The translations under genes were made by a program, and so were the position numbers. Of a stretch of DNA of 64,000 nt, positions 1 through 12,589 are shown piece by piece. Below the pieces are notes generated by a model. The model made no database searches. It was given only the letters and a program-made list of their open reading frames with translations, and had not been told where the DNA came from. The stretch's first letter is position 1, and every line of letters starts with the position of its first letter. This DNA comes from Paragonimus westermani (taxonomy: Eukaryota; Platyhelminthes; Trematoda; Plagiorchiida; Troglotrematidae): positions 62,001 to 126,000 of the forward strand of contig QNGE01001026.1 of NCBI GenBank assembly GCA_008508345.1, read 5' to 3'.

Positions 1-280
1 AGTAATCTGGGCACTGCTCACAAGTGACTGGTTAAGCGTTCACATGTGATGATTCCGTCGTGCCTAGTGTTCTTTTCCGGAAGGAGCCGACTGAAAAGTC
101 GGAGAATGCCACATCTTTGATAAATTGTGGGTGATATTCAATTTATATACTCAGCTGTCATTAGATATGCAGCCGACCCCATCAGTTTTTCGATAGCCGG
201 CGAGGCTAATTACACTTACTCATCTTCAGTTCTAAGATGTGGTAATCATTAGGCTGGACATATCTGACGTCAATGTGCAG

Positions 281-506
281 AGGAAAACTCCCGGATGCCC
301 AATTTGTAAGAGTGTATCGGACTCACGTTTCACTCCTTCAAGGTCTGTCTGCGGTTTGTCTCTCCGTCCAAACTGAGGGTTTGACACCTGTACTCATTCT
401 TGTAGGGCAGAAGGAGTTAACACTGACACTATTGGCCTTGCACCAGGCCTGCCTGGTGGATAACCTGCGAATGTTCGATCTGATTACACAGCAAGTGCTG
501 ATTTAG
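281..506 (+). CDS. Probable coding exon, protein not recognised
   Basis: An open frame follows an AG acceptor (ending ATGTGCAG at 280) and runs to a TAG at 504-506, so this may be a terminal exon of about 75 codons. The translation is well mixed, with hydrophobic stretches (LTPVLILVG, LTLTLLALHQ) and a charged end (VDNLRMFDL). It is less AT-rich than its flanks, which favours coding. Inside it, GT sites near 307 and 341 could also serve as donors, so the 3' limit is uncertain. No upstream partner exon was found within the window edge. Function unknown. Confidence 0.42.
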
Positions 507-1599
507 TTGACCTGTGGTCTCTACAAGGCATATGGTTGGTCTATTTGAGATTCCAATAAGCAATTTGGTAGGTTACGATTGCTGATGGTAATTATGAGCA
601 GAAACATAACAACAATAACAGCAGGCACGGACACCTAAAAGATATTCTGATTCATGTATGCTCCCCTCAGCTTAATAAACCTTTGTTGTTTGCCGAAATC
701 GCAATATCGCACTGAATGTTCAGTAGCTAATGAAACTGTGTAATTATGTTCATGTGGGACGATATTCAACGGCTTTTTGTCAATCTGGTGTATTGGCATT
801 CCAGATTACATTGAAAAATACATACTCGCTTGGAATTTTTGAACCTACTTGTGGGCAAAGAAACGAAGGCAGATTACTGAAATATAACTTGTTCACAGCG
901 CGCTAATGTAAGTGCACACAGTTCATATGTAATTGTCAGTTTACACCGGAAACGACCCTGCTGATTCGTAGCGGTGATCACAATAATTTGTGATGCTTAC
1001 CCTAATTCAGCCTGCACAACACTACAACTTTTTCTATTCTTCTGGACACAAATCTAACTTTGGTCTTCTTTGATAACATGCAGTTGTTCGCATTACCATT
1101 TTATCGTAACGTTTTCTACCCACAAGCTCTTTATTGGCTGCAGGAATCAGAACCCGATATAGGCGGTCTTCTCTGGACGTCTACATTAAACCTAGAGAAA
1201 AGATATCTTCATCCGACTTGTTTGTTCGTCTAGCTGTGGTGACCAGCAGGCATACCACCTAATTTTCTGCGTTAACAGCTGATGCCTTTGAGATGCAATT
1301 CTCACTCGTGCGAACAGATTTTCTCCCTATGTCTTAAAAACAACGAAGAAAGATAGAAAGTGGCTTATGAGTTGGAAACGATTCATCTGTTAAAAACATT
1401 CTAAAGTGTATAAGATATTAGTCGAATAGTTTGAACTTTCGGTACACAAACACAATACCGGGTGACAGAATTTGCCGTGAGATCTAGCAAATTATGAAAA
1501 GGCTGAGTGGAGTAATTGATCTTGTCAAGAAACTGACTGTCGAGCTCAAAGTGGCCGACCGTAATTGTAACAGGATGACAAATATCTCTTCTGTACCAG
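507..1599. other. No gene seen
   Basis: No exon with paired splice sites and convincing coding composition was found. The minus-strand frame around 1401-1733 is the antisense of the reverse-transcriptase relic that starts near 1600. Confidence 0.4.
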
Positions 1600-2090
1600 T
1601 CGAGAACTCGACTGGTTTCCAAAGAATTTATCAGGTTGAAGTCCAGCAAGGTAACTGGAACTGACGGCTTGTCACCGACTGCTCTTGAGGAGTGCGTTGA
1701 AATTTCAAGCAAACCTCTAATTGACTTAATCACTCAACGTGTCAGCAAATGCAAAATTGCTGACTGTTCGAGGACGACCTGTATAGCATCAGTTCCCAAA
1801 AAAGAAACGACCAAGTTTGGTCCAAACTGTTGCACATCTGCATCACTGAAGGTTTTTGGAAAAACTCATTCCTGTTCAAACGGAAGTTCGGATGAATATC
1901 GGGGCTTGTAGCCAGTTTGCCTATCGTTGTTCGCGGTGGCTCATGGACACTCTTGCTTGTCCAGTTCATTCCATTCTCTCGCCGCCTGGTGGAGCAACAA
2001 GAGTAGTCCGTATATAGTTCTTAGATTATAACAGTGCTTTCGAAAGCGTTGACAGAGCCAATACTTCTACTTCTCAAGGAATCCTAGATC
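1600..2090 (+). mobile_element. Non-LTR retrotransposon reverse transcriptase relic (CR1/L2 type)
   Basis: The plus strand reads as a broken reverse-transcriptase domain. From about 1636 it gives KSSKVTGTDGLSPTALEEC, the finger-region block equivalent to the 'KSPGPDGLSP..L..C' signature of CR1/L2/RTE polymerases, followed by a SVPKKETTKFGPN block equivalent to 'PVPKK....NYRP'. After a frame change comes SQFAYRCSRWLMDTLA (about 1914-1962), equivalent to the 'QFAYR' motif. Then FLDYNSAFESVDR (about 2020-2062), the palm motif A whose aspartate coordinates metal. Stops and shifts separate these blocks, so it cannot be active. Family knowledge: such enzymes copy element RNA at a nicked target. CR1 versus L2 placement is inference. 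Confidence 0.8.
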
Positions 2091-3860
2091 TAAACCATAA
2101 CTGTCGTGCCTTTACTCGATCGGTTAACAAATCGCAGTCAATTTGCTCATTTTGATGATCAAGCCTCATTGACATTCATCACAAAATTTTCAACAAAAGT
2201 TCTATTAGGCAAAACCCACCCGTATATTCGGATCGCTGCAAGTCTACTTCTAGGTGTTTCACTCAAGTACCGTACAAACACCGACTGCATATACCCAGTC
2301 CTACTAGTCTTCTTTTATCTCTTATTTAGATCGGCTTCTATACACCCCTAATCTTCTCATTGCTGAATTAACCCCAAGGCCAACTCAGTGGATGGTTCAC
2401 GGTTGATACCGATTGTGATCCATTTACTCAACCTGTTCCTGGAAATCACGGTTACGATAACAATTTACTTAGGCACACTCATTCAAATGTCTCCCACTTG
2501 CTAAAGATGTGTGTATACAGAGAAATATGAAGTATCATCACTCGGGGTGTATGAAGCATTTCATGGATCAGCCTTGTTGAGAAAGAAACCACCTAAAAAT
2601 ACCACCAGAGTCAGTTTAGTTTAGTCGACTGCATGAATGACCAAGTTTTGTTCAATTAAGTGTGGTACTAGCAAAAGGAACGTTTAGGCTTAATCAACGT
2701 AAACTTTACTCACCGGCTTGTTCAGATCCTGGAAGCGTTACGCCAAAGAAATGAAGAAAATCGCTGAGGTTTTGTGGATCGTTTAGAAAGTGCAGTGATT
2801 CCAAAACCAACAGAACTGTTCTTTGCGGATGAGACTGGTGAATATCGTCGGTTTCTTCTTTGAAAGAAACCAGATCTAAAACCAGGGGTTAAAAAAATGA
2901 TTGCTAGCAGGCATTGAAGGATGCTGACTAATATGACTCAGACATAACTCCCATCAGTCGTAGTGTTTCAGAATGCTGATGAGTAGCCACAAATCTGGTT
3001 TACCTAACTGAAATATAATACCCATATAGTGTCATCTTACACACTGTCTATTTCGTGCGGCTTTTTTCTGGATGACACAATGGACTTGAGTTTCTCTCTT
3101 GGTCAAACTATCTCGCTACCTACGTTATTATTCAGATCGGGAGTCTAACTCTGATCATCTGAGGTGTGCATGTTGACTAGCGCGGTAAGGTCCTCACATT
3201 AAGCAAGAACGTCATAACGTTTATTAAGGTTCGGATATACTAGCCTGTGCGTAAGTGTCAAACTAGTGGATCACCTCGAAAATAAGCACACCAGCTGTCA
3301 TGTTAACTTTACCCGTTATGTGTGACTAACATGCCTTACTAACAGCGAGTGATGAATCACGTATTTTTTTATAGACACCCACCGAAAATGAATTTACTGA
3401 AACGTAGTGTGCTGATAAGCGTGAACAGTGTTCCAAATGTTGTAATCGAACCCCTGAACAATGACGATTCATAAACCAAATTCTTTTTAACAGATTAACT
3501 GCCTTCCCCCTTCATAACCTCCTTCTTGATTCTTGTGTACAGTTTTATGCATACGGTTTACATAGATCAAACGAAATGTTTTCGATACACATGAAAATTA
3601 CGTCAACTGCTCATGGTTCATTATTACCACACAGACAGAATGAGTTCTGCCAAATCTTTATTCACTACATTTTTGTTGGAGAAAGTCTATTTTCCCCAAG
3701 AACAGTTTAATTGTCAAGATAATGAATTTATAAATTTGAATTTTATTTTTTCGCGTCACAAAAGGCTAAACCTTAATTTTGGCGCACGTTTCTCTTCCGT
3801 CTCTGATTGGTCCACTTCCTTTTTAATGTGCTAATTCAAGTGGGATCTTCCAAGGCTGCT
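2091..3860. other. No gene seen; possibly further eroded element sequence
   Basis: Open frames at 2106-2351 and 3613-3834 are AT-rich with no matched splice pair. The first follows the reverse-transcriptase relic and might be its eroded downstream part, but no later polymerase motif could be read. Confidence 0.35.
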
Positions 3861-3900
3861 CAACAACCATATATACGCAGACGCTGGTCTGTCAGATTAC

Positions 3901-4291
3901 CTTTGGCTTGAGAGAAAATACATTCTGGACTAAAGGTCACGGTCTTCTGTGTTCTTCTGGGGTTTTCGGGTATCGTGAAGCTCTGTGCTACGTGTCCGTG
4001 ATTCGTATATTCGTGCGCTAGCCATTTCTTAGTATCGTTGACCACAGGATCATAACAATTCCTAAACATGTCAAAAGTTCCGTTGAATCACTTGGACACT
4101 ACGACATCGAACAGTGCACGTTCGGAGGCAGAATTTGAAACGCGTTTGTAACAGTGGCAGACGACTAAGACATGCGTGAGTAAAGCTGACTTTTTGTTAG
4201 TAGATAGCCTCCAAGATTGCAAATACCTTTGTTGTGGACTCAAATGAGTGAGTACGTCAAGCAGTTTACTCAAAGGAGTAAGAAGACAATA
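3901..4291 (-). CDS. Two phase-matched exons of an unrecognised gene
   Basis: Reading the minus strand, exon 4291-4227 (65 bp) runs from an AG acceptor to a CAAAG|GTATTT donor. It is followed by a 165-bp intron and exon 4061-3901 (161 bp), with acceptor CATGTTTAG and donor CCAAAG|GTAATC. Phases agree (0 to 2, then 2 to 1) and the junction restores an Arg codon. The peptide begins YCLLTPLSKLLDVL, continues after the junction as NCYDPVVNDTKKWLAHEY, and ends TVTFSPECIFSQAKG. Composition is convincing for a soluble or extracellular protein, but no domain was recognised. The neighbouring exons were not found. Confidence 0.62.
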
Positions 4292-5269
4292 CTTCAATGA
4301 AACGGAAGAGTTGTCGCAATGGAAGATTTTATTAAAATGAAATGGATAGATAAATGTTCACAAAGCAGTTGATTCAGTGAGCAATGAACACGAAGCGAAC
4401 CGCGTTTTCAACATAGCATCTTTGGATAATTGAATAACTGGAGGTCTTCGTGCAACATCATTTATGCATGGATCGCTTGTGGCTTCTGATTGTCACGTTC
4501 AACGAGGTGTGTTATGCTATGCACAGAATGATTCATGAAACAGCTGAGTGCGTATAGATTGGAAGTAATTCTTTTGCAACAATCGCCTAAACCATAAGGG
4601 CAATGCATGCGGCCATTTTTGTGGCTTGATATAAGCGAACAAGGCTGCAAAGTGCTTATAATCGGTTCGAGATAACGGCATGGAAGACAAATGCGGTGGT
4701 AATACTTAGGTTAGACGAGACACAACTCCTTCTCCAGTAACCAATTCGCTGGATCATTTGGTGGATTTCATATGAAAAGGGGTTGGATGAGTAACGAGGT
4801 AGAAATGTGAGGTGTCTGAGAGCTCAGCCTGGCTTCGTAGTTTGCGTCGCAAGTGAGTTAGTAACGTATCGCCATTGTCAGCTGTGATCAAAATAAAACC
4901 ATCAAGTGACCTAAGCGGTTGCATTTTGGTTCAAACTTTAGGCGCAATGGATCTAGTGAACAAATGACAAAGCGACTATCCAGTCAAAAGTGAGCGTTTA
5001 CTCAGTCACTGGTTGACAGTGACAGACATAGCAATTCACTAACGGATATGGAATCAGAAATCATAACGTAAGTAAACACCACTCGTCACATTGATGCATT
5101 CTGACCAAATACAGTTATGTTTAATTCGCAGCTGGAAATTGTAGGTCTTCGTCAATAGCATCCATTCTTTGGTCATAGTTATTCACCGTCAACTAACGTA
5201 CAGCTCATACTCAGAATAAAACAAGTTGTCTTCAAATCCAGTGACTTGATCAGAAAGTACGTTTGTGAA

Positions 5270-5517
5270 AAGTCAACGGTGGACCGTGTAGTGGTCTTGT
5301 GAGTTTTCCACTACCATTTCTCGGGTTTCCTTCTGGTCAACGAGAAGTTCAGTTGATTTACATGGCCGCATTTTGTACCGTTCGAGAAAAGATGAAAAAT
5401 TTCTTCATGAATTTTAGCCCACAAAACTGTCGTGGCGAAATCACAGAACAATCTGAGCCCATGATTTTAGTTGACCATAACCCGGACTGCATTGGCAGTC
5501 TCGTGATAGCGCACTAG
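5270..5517 (+). CDS. Probable coding exon, possibly terminal
   Basis: An open frame of about 82 codons follows a weak AG near 5269 and ends at a TAG (5515-5517). The translation (LPFLGFPSGQREVQLIYMAA, then CTVREKMKNFFMNFSP, then EPMILVDHNPDCIGSLVIAH) is compositionally protein-like and different from the AT-rich flanks. No strong donor precedes the stop, so it may be a last exon. No partner exon was identified. Function unknown. Confidence 0.38.
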
Positions 5518-7164
5518 AATGTTGACCGTTTACCCTGGCCCGCGGGATCGTCCAAACTTAAATCCACGGGAAACAGTGTAAGCATAAACCAAAGTTTGAT
5601 AGACCTAACCGATACTGGTGGCCGGTTCTGTGAATCTCCACCGGAGTATTGCTTGTTTGTTACCTACCTTCTCAGCCCGGAAACTTCCAATATCAGCCTT
5701 ATTGCTGGTTAAATCTGCATATTACTGAGCGGTACCTGTCGTTAGTTTCTTGACATTTACCTGTACCACTGCGTGTATTACAGATAACTCCGCAGAAGGA
5801 CGTCTAATGATGTCAATTCTCAGAGGATATGTGAACACTGCTATACAGAACTCTTTTTTTTCAACCTCCTTTCTCTAGTTTATCATTGACAAAAAGAGGG
5901 CAAGACGCATTCTGACCGTCGCCAACGCAAGGAGGAAGTCGTATCCTTTCACATTCAACTTGACCGTCAGTTAAATGCGTGATTGTTCTAAAATCCAATT
6001 TTAATTAGACCATAATCTCAAGTATATTATCAGTAAAATCGTTTTACACCCGTTCGGTATGTCCAGTGGCACATACTAATAAAAACATGCTGTCACCCAG
6101 GATGAGATTGTTTTGAGAGTATGCATTAGTTTTGAACCCAAAGCGAACAGTGGGACAAATACCACCTCATCACGCTGACAGTGCCACGTACGCTCAGAAT
6201 TACCTAGACGTAAAAGACAGTGATATTACTATAGCCTTAAAGTCACCCTGATAACCACAAGTTTGTTGATGGGATTGATCGTGGTTTTTCTATTGCTAAC
6301 CGGACTGGTTTCAGTAAGCTGGCTCATCAGAAGCTTCGTAGCACAGTTATCTCAACGAACACCTTACAGTTATCCTGCTGTTTAGTTATCCGCAACCAGG
6401 TCAAACGCTTCGCTCGGTTTACTGTGACAATTTGTGAGCGGTATCGAAGCTGATGGACTATATCATCCGGATCAGTTGCTTTTGTTGTTCATCTCAGGTT
6501 GTTACACCGCAAGGTCTTCAGTGAAAACAGGTTTTAACACTTTTCTTGAACGTAACGGCAGACGGTAAAAACAGAGTTGAACTGAGGGCCTCATGAAATA
6601 GCATGCAAACGATGTTTTCCAGAGACACCTAGAAGAAAAAGGACAGTTTTAACTGAGAGATTCTCCCGCCGTTTGGTTACTCGATAGGGAAAAACTGTCG
6701 AACAACTCCTTGGGGCGAGACCTTAACATTTCCATCCATGTTCTCGTTATTCACTGTCGGTCTCAGGAAAAAAGAATTGCACTGTTAGTTAGAATTAGAT
6801 CAGTACGGGGCTCTCGAAGTAAAACCTAATACAGGTGAGACTCCATGAGATTAATCATCTAAGAGAAGTGTCCTAGCCATTTAATTAATTTAGGTGCCGC
6901 TGCCTGAGCATGCTCACCGGTATGTACATCCTTTTTCAAACTAGCTTGTCCCAACTGGCTGGAATGCACAGACAGTGGTCTCTCCTATGCCATACGAAGA
7001 GGCTGAAGAAAGTGCTTGTGAACACAGCGCAGTCCGCTTCAAAGTGCTGAGTGGTTGCATGTCCTGTTTTGTAGCCACCCTGTGGTGACTATCGACCAGT
7101 AAGGCAGCTCCCAATTAAACCTTTCTGCAAGTCCATTTCTGTAATTCTGACTGGGCACTGTGAA
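5518..7164. other. No gene seen
   Basis: No convincing exon, RNA gene or repeat structure was recognised on either strand. Confidence 0.4.
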
Positions 7165-7271
7165 TTATGTATTAAGGAACACTTCCAGGTTTTTCACCGA
7201 TAAATCTGTATGTGCAATTAGGCAATAAGATCCGGCTATTTTTAATAAAGTCACAGAACGGCGCATCTTAC

Positions 7272-7364
7272 ACAATACCGTCATTGCTGCTGTCTGTAAC
7301 GCGAGACCCATGAGGAATAAGTCAGTGACCAGTAGAACAGAAAAGATAATTTCATCTAAGGCAT
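7272..7364 (-). CDS. Hydrophobic coding exon
   Basis: A 93-bp minus-strand exon with acceptor TTGTTCTCAG and donor TTGT|GTAAGA (phase 1 in, phase 1 out). It encodes DALDEIIFSVLLVTDLFLMG followed by LALQTAAMTVL, compatible with one membrane segment flanked by acidic residues. It lies downstream of the four-exon gene at 7.8-9.24 kb on the same strand. The phases do not join directly (phase 0 versus 1), so it is either a separate gene or a missing exon intervenes. Confidence 0.5.
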
Positions 7365-7778
7365 CTGAGAACAACACTTAAAGACTGCAGCAGTATCTCG
7401 CAAAGAGTGCTAGCCATGCTTATGCGCCGACTGTCACCTAAAAATTGTCGATCGTCTAGCCTAGAGATGACACAACATGTTTCTTGCATGCCTTATGGAG
7501 AACGCTGAACCAAGGCTCCTACTTAGAAAGAATTTGGCGGAACACGTCAAGCCTACTCGAGAGTTCAATGACAGGTCATAGCTGGGAGCAATGAGTTACA
7601 TTCATATGTGCAAGTAGTCGCACTTTTTGAGAAACGAATTTTTCGCTATTCTGCTGCCTCTCAACGTTTCGGACAAATAATTCAGTTATGGGCAGTGTAC
7701 GGCAAGATAAAAATGTTGAATTAAAGTTGAATAAAGTGATCAAAAAAGAAATGGAGCACTAGTCGTGATAAGAAGTGT

Positions 7779-9240
7779 TTAGTTATGCACATATATATAT
7801 GCATATTTCATATATGTAATATCCACGATATGCGCCACCTTTAATGTGCTTATCCCGTATTGCAGTGGAGAGTGACTGGGATGTTGCACGTACTCCAGCG
7901 CATAGCTGATTGCCCTTGAAAGACGAGTTGTTCTTTGTGCGTTCCCAGCTGTCCCGGTAAGTGATGACTTATAGCTGCAAACACGGTGTGTCAACTAGCC
8001 ACAGTCACTTCGCCGTCTCTAACAGGAGCATAATAACCATCACATTTTTGACATTGAACCATTAGAGACAACAACGCCATATGTCTCTCTGTTGACGTCT
8101 GTTTTGACAAACTCAAGACAACTTTTCCAAAGATCTTGATTAACAAGATGAAGAATTCTGACATATGATCTTCAGGACAACTTAACTCCCAACCTATATT
8201 GGTGTATTTCTGCCCACGATCCAGGGATCTATTAAGAATTCGAAATTTACTTCTAAGCCGAACTAATATATGAGGCTTGATATGTTATCTACTTGGTGAT
8301 CATAATGTTATCATTCGTAGAACTCCCTGCAACACTGAAGTAATCATCAAGGATTGTTTTTCAACTGCTAGTGACTGGAAAGTTAATATTCTTGCTTTCA
8401 TCCAACATGAGCGCAATGCCCCTCTGATTAAGTGGAAGCTCACCGCGTGGCAAACTGAGCTCCAATGTATCCCACTTGTGATTTCATCAAACACGGTCTG
8501 ATCGTGACCCATCTCTACATAGGCAAAAATGAAGACAACGTGATCACTAGCTCGTGCGAAATCCATCATTGACATCTGCTATATAGTATTGCTGTGAATC
8601 AAGAACACGGATGGCACGGATCGTTTCTTCAAGAAATCAACAGAGGGTTGTGTGCTTCAACACCATCTCGAGCACAAACACTCAGTCCCACATACCGGTA
8701 GTCCTGGGACGTCAAGTTTGTCAGTATCAAGTTCAAGTGTTGAAAATACCATTTCTTACCGAAGTGCTCCACAATGTTCTCCCTTGCACGTTTATGCGGT
8801 TAATTCAGTACTTCTCTAATTGCATCCGTCAGACTGCTGACGTGTATTATGGTGTGGCGTTTACCGTCATTACACACGTCCCCCAAAAGAGATTTTTTCG
8901 GCTGTAGCAAAGTTTTTAGACCCCCTTAGTTCCGTCGACAGTCCGTGTAATATCTCTAGTGAAGTTGACACACGTGATGTGTATTCCTTTCTGATTCGGA
9001 TGTCTTACTGTCAACTCAAACAGCGATTTCTTCGTTGTTCCCTGTGGCAAGGAACGACGAGCCAACAGAATGTGCGATAGAATTTTCCCCCAACTCCCTC
9101 CTTTCGCCGCCACTCACATTTTGATTGTGTGGTTGTCTCTGTTTCTTAATTCTTCTGATTGAGATAGCATGTGGGAATGTTCTTGTTTTCCAAACGTCAC
9201 AAACAGTACCGGAACTCCTCACTTCCGAAGCAGTGGCCAT
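7779..9240 (-). CDS. Four-exon gene for a short unrecognised protein
   Basis: Minus-strand model. Exon 1 is 9240-9118, starting at ATG: MATASEVRSSGTVCDVWKTR, ending at donor AAAT|GTGAGT. Exon 2 is 9041-9009, only 33 bp, acceptor CCTTGCCACAG, donor TTGACA|GTAAGA. Exon 3 is 8575-8444, acceptor TATATAGCAG, donor CACGCG|GTGAGC. Exon 4 starts at 7967. All junctions are phase 0 and exon lengths are exact codon multiples (41, 11 and 44 codons). Exon 4 either continues to a TAA at 7779 (total about 158 residues) or leaves at AAG|GTGGCG (7839). Exon 1 has a basic tract (IRRIKKQRQPHNQN), exon 3 reads DHVVFIFAYVEMGHDQTVFD. Intron 1 is 76 bp. No domain recognised. An alternative acceptor for exon 4 at 7975 would break phase. 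Confidence 0.62.
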
Positions 9241-9579
9241 GATTAGTCAGTGCGCTCCATAATATTCCGTGCTCTACTATGGTGTGTTTCATTACTGCTC
9301 TGCATACAGTGCTTGCATGCTAACCATCCATCGTTATATATCAGTACCGCCTGCGAAACCCACCAATGGCATCTACTGCAAGTATACTAATGTGCCCGGT
9401 CATTCGATTGCCACACGACTTGCTTTCTCGCAGTCTCATGTCAGTTATATGTAGGAAGTGAGATAAAAACTGGGTCTCTCGCTTCGTTTGCTAGCGATCT
9501 TATCAAGCTCGTTTTTTCTAAAATTCTAACATGCATAAAATACTGCGTCATAATCACTATGATGTCGGATGGATTACAG

Positions 9580-9696
9580 CTGTCATTCAGTTGCAATAGA
9601 GGAGACCAAGCAGTTTATCAAAAGGCCATCAATCAAATATATCAATTAATCCACTTAGTTACACAGACAATTCGGGTTAGTAGTGCGGCTGCCCAG
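9580..9696 (+). CDS. Coding exon with helical, Gln-rich peptide
   Basis: A 117-bp plus-strand exon between acceptor GGATTACAG and donor GCCCAG|GTAAAT, phase 0 in and out (39 codons). The same frame is open back to tandem ATGs at 9559, so it could be a first exon. It encodes CNRGDQAVYQKAINQIYQLI and HLVTQTIRVSSAAAQ, an amphipathic helix-like stretch reminiscent of talin/vinculin-type helical bundles, but that resemblance is too loose to assign. The minus-strand gene ending at 9240 diverges from it, so the 320 bp between them could hold a shared promoter. Confidence 0.55.
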
Positions 9697-10378
9697 GTAA
9701 ATAAACAATTAGACAAACCGTACTTGTTACCAATAGCCAGTTTGTGGGAGAATCACCCGGGATGATGATGGACATCCACAACCACTGATTATCAGCAGCG
9801 TGACTGAAACTTTTCCAAGCGCGAGGGTTGCGTGCTTGATGAATGCCAGTCATGTTGTCAGCAAGAAAGCTGATTTCAAGATCATCATCCGAGTGTCAAG
9901 AATTCAGTCTAAAATGATGGGAATCCGAATTCTGGTGGAGTATCGAAGGCATTAGAATCTGCCTGCACAAGCCTGACTTGTGCTCACAGAAGTTCAGGCA
10001 GGCACTTAACACCCAAGCTCACAGCCACTCACACCCGCGATTTTGAAGTAATGATTGCTTAGATGTTGGTGAGAATGTAGTCCACAATCCATACTGCCCG
10101 AACCTCATACCGTAACATTTCGAAGTAAATGATGGTTTGGAAAATAGCCAGTTTACGACTTTCCATTATCAGATCGATTACGTAACAACTTCTATCATCC
10201 TGGTTGTCAGGCGAGCGAAATCAAAAGCAATTTGTCATGTAGCTACATCAGACAAGTTTCAGTTAGAGTTCGGTTAGTTGTTAACTGTGGAGTGGGTGAC
10301 AGGAAGTTATCATGTTTCGATTACTGATAAGTGGACTGATAGTACAACACTGAAGATGTTTCTTATCCGCTTTGTTAC

Positions 10379-11222
10379 CCTTAATTCTTGCTGAGATCGC
10401 GGTTAACCTGATAGGTGGATATTTAGCCGAATTGGACGCACTGCTGATAGCCGTGACAATTAAATCCAAATTTAAACAGTATCCCGTATATTTCACATGA
10501 GTAAGGTTGCGCTTATGACTCAGTTGACAACAAAAGGAAGTGCTAAAGTTGAACGCTGATGCAACGGACAGCTAAGGAATAGTAGTCTTAGTCTTCGTCT
10601 TTATTCAATCTGATTCCAAGGCTTTCTTCCGGAACAACATCCCATCGAATAATGCATACCTATGAAAATCTGCAGTCACATCCTAGTGTGGTTTATCGGG
10701 CACTCCCAGGGTAGACTTCTATGAAAATTAACGCAGCAAACGCTTAGTAAGGTGTGAAGCCTTTGGGATTTGAGTTTCAGGAATACAATAGCTCTCAGCC
10801 TTCACAATTACTTCCCGAAATCTATTTTATTGACGGCCTTCCGAACAAAACGAACTGAATCAATGACAGTTTGATGACAGGGTTTCAAAACATAGATGGC
10901 ATTAAGTGATAAATGTGTCAGCCAGACGTTAAAAACTTCAGTATCACTAAGGAGGGAAGAGAGGACATCCGGATTTGACAGCGGTGCACGTTCATTTTCC
11001 TGTTCAGACCCAGACAGCTGTGTGATAATGTTCAGAGGAATCTTACAAGGATTCTCAAAGTAATTATGTAAGCATAGGTGTTGATTAACGTCCCCCTCAA
11101 ACGAACAAGGGACGAAAACCTCTTCGCCTATGCCATAACGCGACATCAAGGTTAGCCCATCTTTAAAATTGGTGACTAACGTTACGCCACTAAATTTTTC
11201 CACGGCAACCCGCCTTAATATA
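10379..11222 (-). CDS. Two-exon segment of an unrecognised larger protein
   Basis: Exon 11222-10812 (411 bp, acceptor AGATTACAG, donor GGGAA|GTAATT) is one of the longest exons in the window. It encodes RRVAVEKFSGVTLVTNFKDG, then YGIGEEVFVPCSFEGDV, LCLHNYFENPCKIPLNIITQ and SLNAIYVLKPCHQTVIDSVR. After a 371-bp intron, exon 10440-10379 (62 bp, acceptor TATCAGCAG, donor TAAGG|GTAACA) adds SASNSAKYPPIRLTAISARI. Phase 2 joins phase 2, completing an Asn codon. If the first donor is not used, a TAA follows at 10808. Several cysteines could suggest a beta-rich or secreted protein; no family was recognised. Confidence 0.62.
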
Positions 11223-12586
11223 CTGTAATCTTCTCAACATTGTAGAGGAATTTTCACCGCAATCCAGGAGGTGAGTGGGTGCACAGACTTCCTTAAAGTA
11301 ATGTGAAATTCCTTTAAGTCTACTCACCAAAGCGATCGTGCCTCAAATCGACCTACTCTTTACAGCGTTGTATTGACGACTGAACCTAACTTTCTGTCTG
11401 ACTCACTCCACAAACGTTTTTCGGCTGTTAGTAACTAGTAGGCGATTTATAGTCATTATAAATAATACGTTACTCGCAGCTGTCATCAACGGTCATATTT
11501 CCATTGATGTTTCGGTTATTCACATTCGAAAATAAGCACTATACTCCAGGTCCGTTTCTGTTAAAGCTCGTCAGTTGTGCTTTTCCTTTCCACGATCGGG
11601 ATGAGAATTTCGGCGACTCTTTCATGGAACAACTGTGTTAGCCAAACTGCTTTTGACTTCAATTGCGAAGGATTCGATTATAGTAGGCAAACATAGCGAC
11701 ACTTACTTGTGAGCTCTGGGGACATTAACCGGCCTCATTGTAGCTCTCCTCAAGGTGATCAGGTAATCTGAGCATTATTCACGTCAAAATGTGCTTCGGC
11801 ATTCACACAGGACGGAGAAAGTTGCTCATCAGACCGGCAAGGGAGAAGCGCGTAAGGCTTTTTTTCTTCTGGTGGTAAAGTTGGGTAAAAAATTAGTTTT
11901 CATGATCTACCAATAGGAGTTGTTGGCATACTTACCATAGTTTGGTACGTTTTTGTTTGCACCTCTTTCTTACAGTACGAAAAGTTTCTGGATCTTCTGA
12001 TTTGCCTATGTTGCTTTTCTTTAAAGAACGTGCCGTGAATCACTTTAACAGTAATGCATTTTTGTGAATGCTTCGAGTGAGATACTTGAGGAAAAATATC
12101 ATCACTTTAATGAATCGCTGTCCAAATGGGAGTGGCAGTTTTCGTACGCGGAGTCACAGCCAAGGAGCACTGTAATGATCTAGTCTCTATGCTTGTTAGA
12201 TTCCGCCCGTTGGAACCTTCGGATTTATTTCTTTGCAGCATGCGGAGTCCCGTTACAGATTAGTAGTACATGTTCAGTGGTCCTAGTGCCCAGTTGAGAA
12301 CTACCCAAACCAGTAAGTGATTGTAGGTTGTGACAGAGTGATAGAGCAATTATGCCTGTATTCTAGAGAACTCCCCGTAGTTCCCTTAATAGGTTGTGGT
12401 TCAAGTGAGTCAGAATCCTAACCTCGAGTTCCAAATATGGCAAACTGGAGCCACTCATGTTGAGGGAAAGATAGACAGGTAAACACAAGAAATCTTCTGA
12501 AGTAGGAAAGACGGCCTTGTCATCAGAACACTGTATGGTTTACATCTCAACTGCGTAATAACAAATTAAGTCAGAGTGTATCGCGT
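11223..12586. other. No gene seen
   Basis: No exon with paired splice sites or RNA gene recognised. Confidence 0.35.
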
Positions 12587-12589
12587 TTA

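Noticed and set aside
1401..1733. 110-codon minus-strand open frame
   Set aside because: It is antisense to the reverse-transcriptase relic, whose plus-strand translation carries known RT motifs.
4462..4650. Minus-strand frame upstream of the 4.2-kb exon
   Set aside because: An acceptor exists (ATGGTTTAG) but no donor gives the phase needed by the next exon.
8611..8907. 98-codon plus-strand frame inside an intron of the 7.8-9.24-kb gene
   Set aside because: Composition is passable, but no matched splice sites or motif; the minus-strand gene model explains the region better.
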